The notes under the pieces are model-generated. The model searched no databases. It was given only the letters and a program-made list of their open reading frames with translations, and was not told the DNA's origin. A program made the position numbers and the translations under genes. From Streptomyces tuirus (GTDB lineage: Bacteria > Actinomycetota > Actinomycetes > Streptomycetales > Streptomycetaceae): a stretch of DNA of 64,000 nucleotides. The stretch lies in contig NZ_AP023439.1 of NCBI RefSeq assembly GCF_014701095.1, positions 5,630,001-5,694,000 of the forward strand. Reading direction: 5' to 3'. Shown piece by piece: positions 59,655 through 64,000 of the stretch; within the stretch, counting starts at the first letter, position 1; each line of letters begins with the position of its first letter.

Positions 59655-62009
59655 ATGCAACAGCCGACTCCGCCCGATGCCGCCGACGACCGCCGCCCCC
59701 AGCGCGGGTCCCCGCCACCCCTCGGTTCGGGTCTGGGACCGCCCGGGTCCGGAGTACCGGGGGCGGGGGAGCGGGCTGCCTCTCCGCGAACAGCGGCACG
59801 GCTCGACGGTTACGGGCCCAGATTCCCCACCAGCACGTCAAGCGCCGCCTCTGCACCCACGGGTCCCGACTCGCGCCCGCCGTCAGCACCAGGCCCGGGC
59901 CGATCGCCTCTCCGATGGACGGCCCAGAATCGTCACCCTGGTGCGGGTACGGGGTTCGGCGCGGTCTCATCGCCCGCTGCTCAAGGACGGACTCCGGCAC
60001 CCCCGGGGTACGCGTCGTCGCCTCCGCCCCGGGGTGCCACGGTCCCCGGACTGCGTTGGTCCACCGCCTTGCCACCCGCCCACACCGCGATGATCTGCGT
60101 CGCCCTACCCGGTCTGGCCATCTCGACCGACGAGGGGCAACTGACCGGTCGCGGGCTGGAGGGGTTCTACCGTGCCGGGCGGCGCGTGCTCTCCCGGTGC
60201 GAGATCCGTGTCGCCGGACGGGAACCCCTCGCGGTACAGGCCCGGATGGTCTCGGCCGACCGCGCCAGGTTCGTGAGCACGCTCCGCGCATCACCGCAGG
60301 CGGGCCCGGACCCGGACGTGATCGTGGAACGCAACCGCTTCGCGGACGGCACCGAGCGGATCACCCTGCACAGCGCAGCTCCCCGCCCGTTGCGGCTGCC
60401 GGTCGAGATCGTCCTGGGTACGGATCTGGCCGATCTCGGGGCGATCGCCTCGGGCAGCGCAGGCCCCGAACTCGCCGCCAGCGTGCACGGCTCGGGCCTG
60501 CGCTGGTCCTGCGCCACCGGAAACGCGTCCGTCACGGCGGAACCGCCTCCCTCTGACGCCCTCGCCTCGGCCGGGCTGCTGCGGTGGGAGTTCGACCTGC
60601 CCCCCGGTGGCAGTAGGACCGTGGAGCTGCGGGTGCGGCCGGACGGCGCTGGGCCCCTCCGAGCCGCGGGACGAGCCGCGACCAGCCCCTTGGCCCCGGC
60701 GTGTGCGGAGGGCGACGAGCCGAGAGCCTCAGCCCTGCTGCGGACGAGTATCGAGGACCTCCAGGCCCTCCTCCTGCGCGACTCCGCGAACCCCGCCGAC
60801 ACCCACCTCGCGGCCGGCGCACCCTGGCGCTGCGGTCTGGCCCCCGCCGACGCGCTGGCCGCCGCCCGGATGGCGCTGCCGCTCGGCACCGGCCTCACCG
60901 CCGGGACGCTGCGGATCCTCGCCCGGACCCAACTCACCGGCCCTGGCACGCAATCCGGAATGATCCCCGGCCCCAGACGGGACGCGGGGCCGCACCTGCC
61001 GCCGCAGTGCACCGGTACAGAGGCCACGCTGCTGTTCCCCGCCCTGCTCGCCGAGGCCCGCCGCTGGGGCCTTCCCGACCAGGAGTCGGACGAGCTGCTG
61101 CCCGCCGCAGAGCGCTGCCTGGCGTGGCTGCGCACCACCGTGGGCGACGGCACCTACCTGCGTGATCCGAATCCGGGCGGGCCCCTCCGATGTGAGACAC
61201 AGGCTCACGCCCACCGCGCCGCCCTGCTCGGTGCCGACCTGCTCGACGCCTGTGGTCGGGCGGGGGGAGCGGCACTCCGGGAATGGGCAGAGGCCTTGCG
61301 GACCGCGTTCGCACGGGACTTCTGGGTGGAGGACCGTGGGGGCGGCCGGCCCGCGGCAGCCCGTGCCCCGGACGGCAGCCTGGTTCCCCACCTCGGCGCG
61401 GCCGCCGTGCACCTCCTCGACACCGGCCTGCTGGGCGGGGGCGAGCTGGCACCCGGTCTGCTCGACAAGATCCGGACCGAGAAGCTCGCCCGGCTGCTCG
61501 GCGGCCCGGTCATGGACTCCGGGTGGGGCCTGCGCGGTCTGGGCGCGAAGGCACCCGGATTCAATCCGTTCGGCCACCGAGCAGGAGCCGTACGGATCCA
61601 GGAGTCGGCACTCGCCGTCGCCGGGCTGGCCGCCGCCGGCTACGAGAAGGAGGCGAGCTCGCTGCTGCGCGGCGTCCTGGCGGCCGCCGAGACCTTCGAC
61701 CACCGGCTGCCCGAGATGTACGCGGGGGAGCAGCGCACCGCAGGAAGTGCTCCGCTCCCGCACCCGGCGGCCTGCCGCCCCGCGGCCACAGCAGCGGCCG
61801 CCGGAGTGCTGCTGCTGACCACGCTCGCCGGTATCCGCCCCGACGCCCCGGCCGGGACGGTCACCCTGCGGCCCTTGCGCAGCGCACCCCTCGGGGAGAT
61901 CGGCTTCACCGGACTGCGCGTGGCGGGCGCCCCGTTCTCCGTTCGGGTGAGCCGGCTGGGGCTCGCCATGGTCGAGGAGGCGGACGACGGACTGCAACTG
62001 GGGGTTTGA
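59655..62009 (+). CDS. Glycogen-debranching-enzyme-like protein
   Basis: About 784 residues. A Pro-rich disordered N terminus of ~130 residues precedes a GDE N-terminal-like domain (MICVALPGLAISTDEGQLTGRGLEGFYRAGRRVLSR... DPDVIVERNRFADGTERITL). A (alpha/alpha)6-type C-terminal part follows (APWRCGLAPADALAAARMALPLGTG, GLGAKAPGFNPFGHRAGAVRIQESALAVAGL). It resembles amylo-alpha-1,6-glucosidase-family proteins; activity unproven. I chose ATG 59655 behind GAGGAAG; the frame is open from GTG 59460, which overlaps the previous stop. Confidence 0.75.
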   Translation: MQQPTPPDAADDRRPQRGSPPPLGSGLGPPGSGVPGAGERAASPRTAARLDGYGPRFPTSTSSAASAPTGPDSRPPSAPGPGRSPLRWTAQNRHPGAGTGFGAVSSPAAQGRTPAPPGYASSPPPRGATVPGLRWSTALPPAHTAMICVALPGLAISTDEGQLTGRGLEGFYRAGRRVLSRCEIRVAGREPLAVQARMVSADRARFVSTLRASPQAGPDPDVIVERNRFADGTERITLHSAAPRPLRLPVEIVLGTDLADLGAIASGSAGPELAASVHGSGLRWSCATGNASVTAEPPPSDALASAGLLRWEFDLPPGGSRTVELRVRPDGAGPLRAAGRAATSPLAPACAEGDEPRASALLRTSIEDLQALLLRDSANPADTHLAAGAPWRCGLAPADALAAARMALPLGTGLTAGTLRILARTQLTGPGTQSGMIPGPRRDAGPHLPPQCTGTEATLLFPALLAEARRWGLPDQESDELLPAAERCLAWLRTTVGDGTYLRDPNPGGPLRCETQAHAHRAALLGADLLDACGRAGGAALREWAEALRTAFARDFWVEDRGGGRPAAARAPDGSLVPHLGAAAVHLLDTGLLGGGELAPGLLDKIRTEKLARLLGGPVMDSGWGLRGLGAKAPGFNPFGHRAGAVRIQESALAVAGLAAAGYEKEASSLLRGVLAAAETFDHRLPEMYAGEQRTAGSAPLPHPAACRPAATAAAAGVLLLTTLAGIRPDAPAGTVTLRPLRSAPLGEIGFTGLRVAGAPFSVRVSRLGLAMVEEADDGLQLGV

Positions 62010-62110
62010 CGTGCGGCGACGTGCGCATTCAGGACCGGCTGCCAAGCGATGGAGTTCGCACCCGACCGAAGTGGATCAGTAAGGGAAGGGACCGAAGAAG
62101 GGAGTGTTTA

Positions 62111-62125
62111 TCGTCAGGCAGACGA
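62111..62125 (+). promoter_or_regulatory. Inverted repeat TCGTC-N5-GACGA before the Nudix gene
   Basis: A 5-bp inverted repeat, weakly extended outward, 14 bp before the ATG of a NrtR-type Nudix/winged-helix protein. It could be an autoregulatory operator. Confidence 0.45.
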
Positions 62126-62138
62126 CTATGATCGCCGC

Positions 62139-62897
62139 ATGCCCTACGACCCGTCAGCGTTCCCGCCCTTCGCCGTCACCGTGGACCTGGTCGTACTGAC
62201 CGTGCGCCGTCATGCTCTCTGTGCGCTGGCGGTACGCAGGGGCGAAGCGCCGTTCCAGGGGCGTTGGGCGCTGCCCGGCGGCTTCGTACGGGCCGACGAG
62301 GACTTGGCGCAGGCCGCGGCCCGGGAGCTGGCCGAGGAGACCGGACTGAGCGTCCACGACCCGTCCGTCCCGGCTCAGGACAACGGTGCACATCTGGAGC
62401 AGCTCGCCACCTACGGAGACCCCAAGCGGGACCCCAGGATGCGGGTCGTGAGTGTCGCCCACCTCGCTCTCGCCCCCGACCTGCCCGCGCCCCGGGCCGG
62501 CGGAGACGCCAGCAACGCGCGCTGGGCCCCGGTCGAGGAACTGCTGCAGCAGGGCGGCTACGGGCGGGACGCCGAGCCGGTGGCGCCACTCGCCTTCGAC
62601 CACGCACAGATCCTCGCGGACGGAGTGGAGCGCGCCAGATCCAAGATCGAGTACTCCTCGCTGGCCACCGCTTTCTGCCCGCCCGAGTTCACCGTCGGGG
62701 AACTGCGCCGTGTCTACGAGGCGGTGTGGGGCGTGGCGCTCGACCCACGCAACTTCCACCGCAAGGTCACGGGCACCCCCGGCTTCCTCGTTCCCACCGG
62801 TGGGACGACAACCCGCCAGGGCGGACGCCCGGCCCAGCTCTTCCGCGCCGGCGGCGCGACGCTGCTCAATCCCCCGATGCTGCGCCCCGAGGTGTGA
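62139..62897 (+). CDS. Nudix hydrolase/NrtR-type winged-helix protein
   Basis: A 252-residue protein. The Nudix fold (residues 1-150) has an intact catalytic box, GFVRADEDLAQAAARELAEE followed by TGL (G-x5-E-x7-RE-x2-EE-x-G). The C-terminal ~80 residues (PEFTVGELRRVYEAVWGVALDPRNFHRKVTG) form the winged helix typical of NrtR-family regulators of NAD metabolism. An intact Nudix box suggests it may still hydrolyse a substrate such as ADP-ribose. An inverted repeat lies 14 bp upstream of ATG 62139. Confidence 0.88.
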   Translation: MPYDPSAFPPFAVTVDLVVLTVRRHALCALAVRRGEAPFQGRWALPGGFVRADEDLAQAAARELAEETGLSVHDPSVPAQDNGAHLEQLATYGDPKRDPRMRVVSVAHLALAPDLPAPRAGGDASNARWAPVEELLQQGGYGRDAEPVAPLAFDHAQILADGVERARSKIEYSSLATAFCPPEFTVGELRRVYEAVWGVALDPRNFHRKVTGTPGFLVPTGGTTTRQGGRPAQLFRAGGATLLNPPMLRPEV

Positions 62898-63021
62898 CCG
62901 GCAAGCCTGCCGTGCACACCCGCCGTGGGTCTCGCCGGGCCCGGAACTCGGCCCGCACGCAGTCCGGTCGCGGGCGCCCGTCCTGCCCGAGACGGACCTC
63001 AGGGTGCCCGAAAAACCGGAC

Positions 63022-63033
63022 ATAGCGCGCTAT
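63022..63033. promoter_or_regulatory. Palindrome ATAGCGCGCTAT at the ABC-ATPase promoter
   Basis: A perfect 12-bp palindrome. The adjoining TATCTT (63031-63036) sits 7 nt upstream of GTG 63044 and could be the -10 of a leaderless transcript, so the palindrome may be an operator or part of the promoter. Confidence 0.4.
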
Positions 63034-63043
63034 CTTGCTGCGA

Positions 63044-64000
63044 GTGATCGAGGCCTTCGGACTGACCAGCAACCCACGCAAAGAGCTTCCGCCCGCGGCC
63101 GACGATGTCTCCTTCGAGGCGCGGGCGGGCCGCATCACCGCGCTGCTCGGAGCGCCGGGCGCCGGCAAGACGACGGTCCTGAGACTGATGCTCGAACTGC
63201 AACAGGGGCGTGGCATCACCCACTTCCGGGGCCGCCCCCTGCATCGCATCGCCCATCCCTCGCGCGAGGTCGGTGTGCTGCTGGGCGATGTGCCCGGGCA
63301 TCCCGCCCGCACGGTCCGGGGTCATCTGCGCATGCTGTGTGCTGCCGCGGGCGTCCCGGTCCGGCGTGCCGACGAAGTCCTGGAGGCCGTCGGGCTCGTG
63401 AGCCTGCGCGAGGAGCGCCTCGGCACCCTCTCCCGCGGCATGGACCGGCGCCTGGGCCTGGCCTGTGTCCTCCTGGCCGATCCGCACACCCTCGTCCTCG
63501 ACGACCCCGCAGCCGGGCTCTCGACGCGCGAGAGCACCTGGCTGCACGGCATGTTGCGCGCCCACGCCGCCCAGGGCGGCACGGTTCTCTTCACCACGTC
63601 CGACCCCAAGGGGGCCGCGCGCACGGCCGACCGGGTCGTCACCCTGGAACAGGGCAGGCTCGTGGCCGACCAGGAGGCCGCGGAGTTCTCGCGCACCCGC
63701 CTCCGCCCCCGAGTCGCCGTACGCAGCCCGCACGCGGCCCGTCTGGCGCTTCTCCTGGCCAAGCAGGCCCGCAGCTCGCGGCGCTCCGTCGAAGTCGTCC
63801 ACGAGGGCGGCAACCGCCTTTCGGTGTACGGCGGTACGTGCGCGGAGATCGGCGAGATCGCGTTCCGCCACGGCATCGTCGTTCACCAACTCGCCGACGA
63901 GATCGGGGACATGGGGCCCGGTGCGGGGAGCGCTCAGGCAAGCGGAGTGTCTGACGGAGCCCGCGTCGAGGCAGGGCGCATCACTGACGCGTCGCATGAC
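63044..64000 (+). CDS. ABC-type ATPase with degenerate catalytic motifs (truncated by window end)
   Basis: 319 codons are present and the frame stays open at the right edge. Walker A is LLGAPGAGKTTVLRLML, the signature is TLSRGMDRRLGLACV (LSRGM instead of LSGGQ), and Walker B ends TLVLDDPAAGLST with Asp where the catalytic Glu is expected. The H-loop region reads VLFTTSDPKGAA, without the His. C-terminal sequence after residue ~215 is unlike transporter ATPases. I chose GTG 63044; TTG 63035 is in frame. No permease gene is seen. In S. coelicolor this locus precedes whiH and hrdB. Confidence 0.75.
   Translation, partial: MIEAFGLTSNPRKELPPAADDVSFEARAGRITALLGAPGAGKTTVLRLMLELQQGRGITHFRGRPLHRIAHPSREVGVLLGDVPGHPARTVRGHLRMLCAAAGVPVRRADEVLEAVGLVSLREERLGTLSRGMDRRLGLACVLLADPHTLVLDDPAAGLSTRESTWLHGMLRAHAAQGGTVLFTTSDPKGAARTADRVVTLEQGRLVADQEAAEFSRTRLRPRVAVRSPHAARLALLLAKQARSSRRSVEVVHEGGNRLSVYGGTCAEIGEIAFRHGIVVHQLADEIGDMGPGAGSAQASGVSDGARVEAGRITDASHD

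Overview
The window is high-GC actinobacterial chromosome, almost certainly Streptomyces. Supporting signs are the third-position G/C bias, GTG/TTG starts, near-absence of TTA codons (only one seen in a gene), an actinobacterial SOS operator before recA and lexA, and a gene order (recA-recX, gluABCD/gluR-gluK, miaB-miaA-dapF, an RSH protein, hflX, lexA-nrdR-nrdJ, rnhB, recQ) that I recall from the S. coelicolor chromosome on the side leading to whiH/hrdB. It is core chromosome. I see no phage, IS element, CRISPR array, rRNA or tRNA.

Layout. 1-5.4 kb: end of an AzlD-like gene, a terpenoid-cyclase-fold protein, DUF3046, an AI-2E family permease, then recA-recX behind an SOS box. 5.4-8.4 kb: a minus-strand cysteine-catabolism unit (cysteine dioxygenase plus rhodanese) preceded by a previously unlisted 15-residue Cys-containing leader peptide, and an FAD monooxygenase. 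8.4-14.2 kb: the glutamate ABC importer gluABCD facing its two-component system gluR-gluK. 14.2-19.4 kb: a TAXI-type binding protein, a MazG-like protein, a KhtT/KhtU-like cation/proton antiporter pair and a NarL-type two-component system. 19.5-31.3 kb: housekeeping genes miaB, miaA, dapF, an RSH (ppGpp) protein, an M1-like metallopeptidase and hflX. 31.4-34.1 kb: two tandem secreted/lipoprotein-like trypsin-fold proteases.

34.4-39.1 kb holds the main accessory block: a three-gene NRPS-independent siderophore (NIS) locus of DABA-type aminotransferase, IucA/IucC synthetase and AlcB-like acyltransferase. The aminotransferase has Asn where the family keeps the PLP-binding Lys. The synthetase has a TTA codon, which would tie it to the bldA tRNA. 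The genes are separated by an 8-bp tandem repeat.

39.4-46.6 kb: a DinG-family helicase, lexA with its operator, and nrdR-nrdJ (class II ribonucleotide reductase) behind two NrdR-box-like sites 31 bp apart. 46.6-53.3 kb: TerD-like and DUF4937-like proteins, a histidine phosphatase, an ADP-ribosylglycohydrolase, an MFS exporter whose reading frame lacks a stop where the domain ends, its divergent TetR regulator with two 20-bp operators between them, and rnhB. 53.3-64 kb: two uncharacterised proteins, recQ with a C-terminal phosphoribosyltransferase-like tail, a DUF4192 protein with 15-residue repeats, a glycogen-debranching-like protein, a Nudix/winged-helix protein of NrtR type, and a truncated, atypical ABC ATPase.

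Themes: DNA repair and SOS (recA, recX, lexA, DinG-like, recQ, rnhB), tRNA modification, stringent response, dNTP supply, glutamate uptake, cysteine catabolism and iron acquisition.
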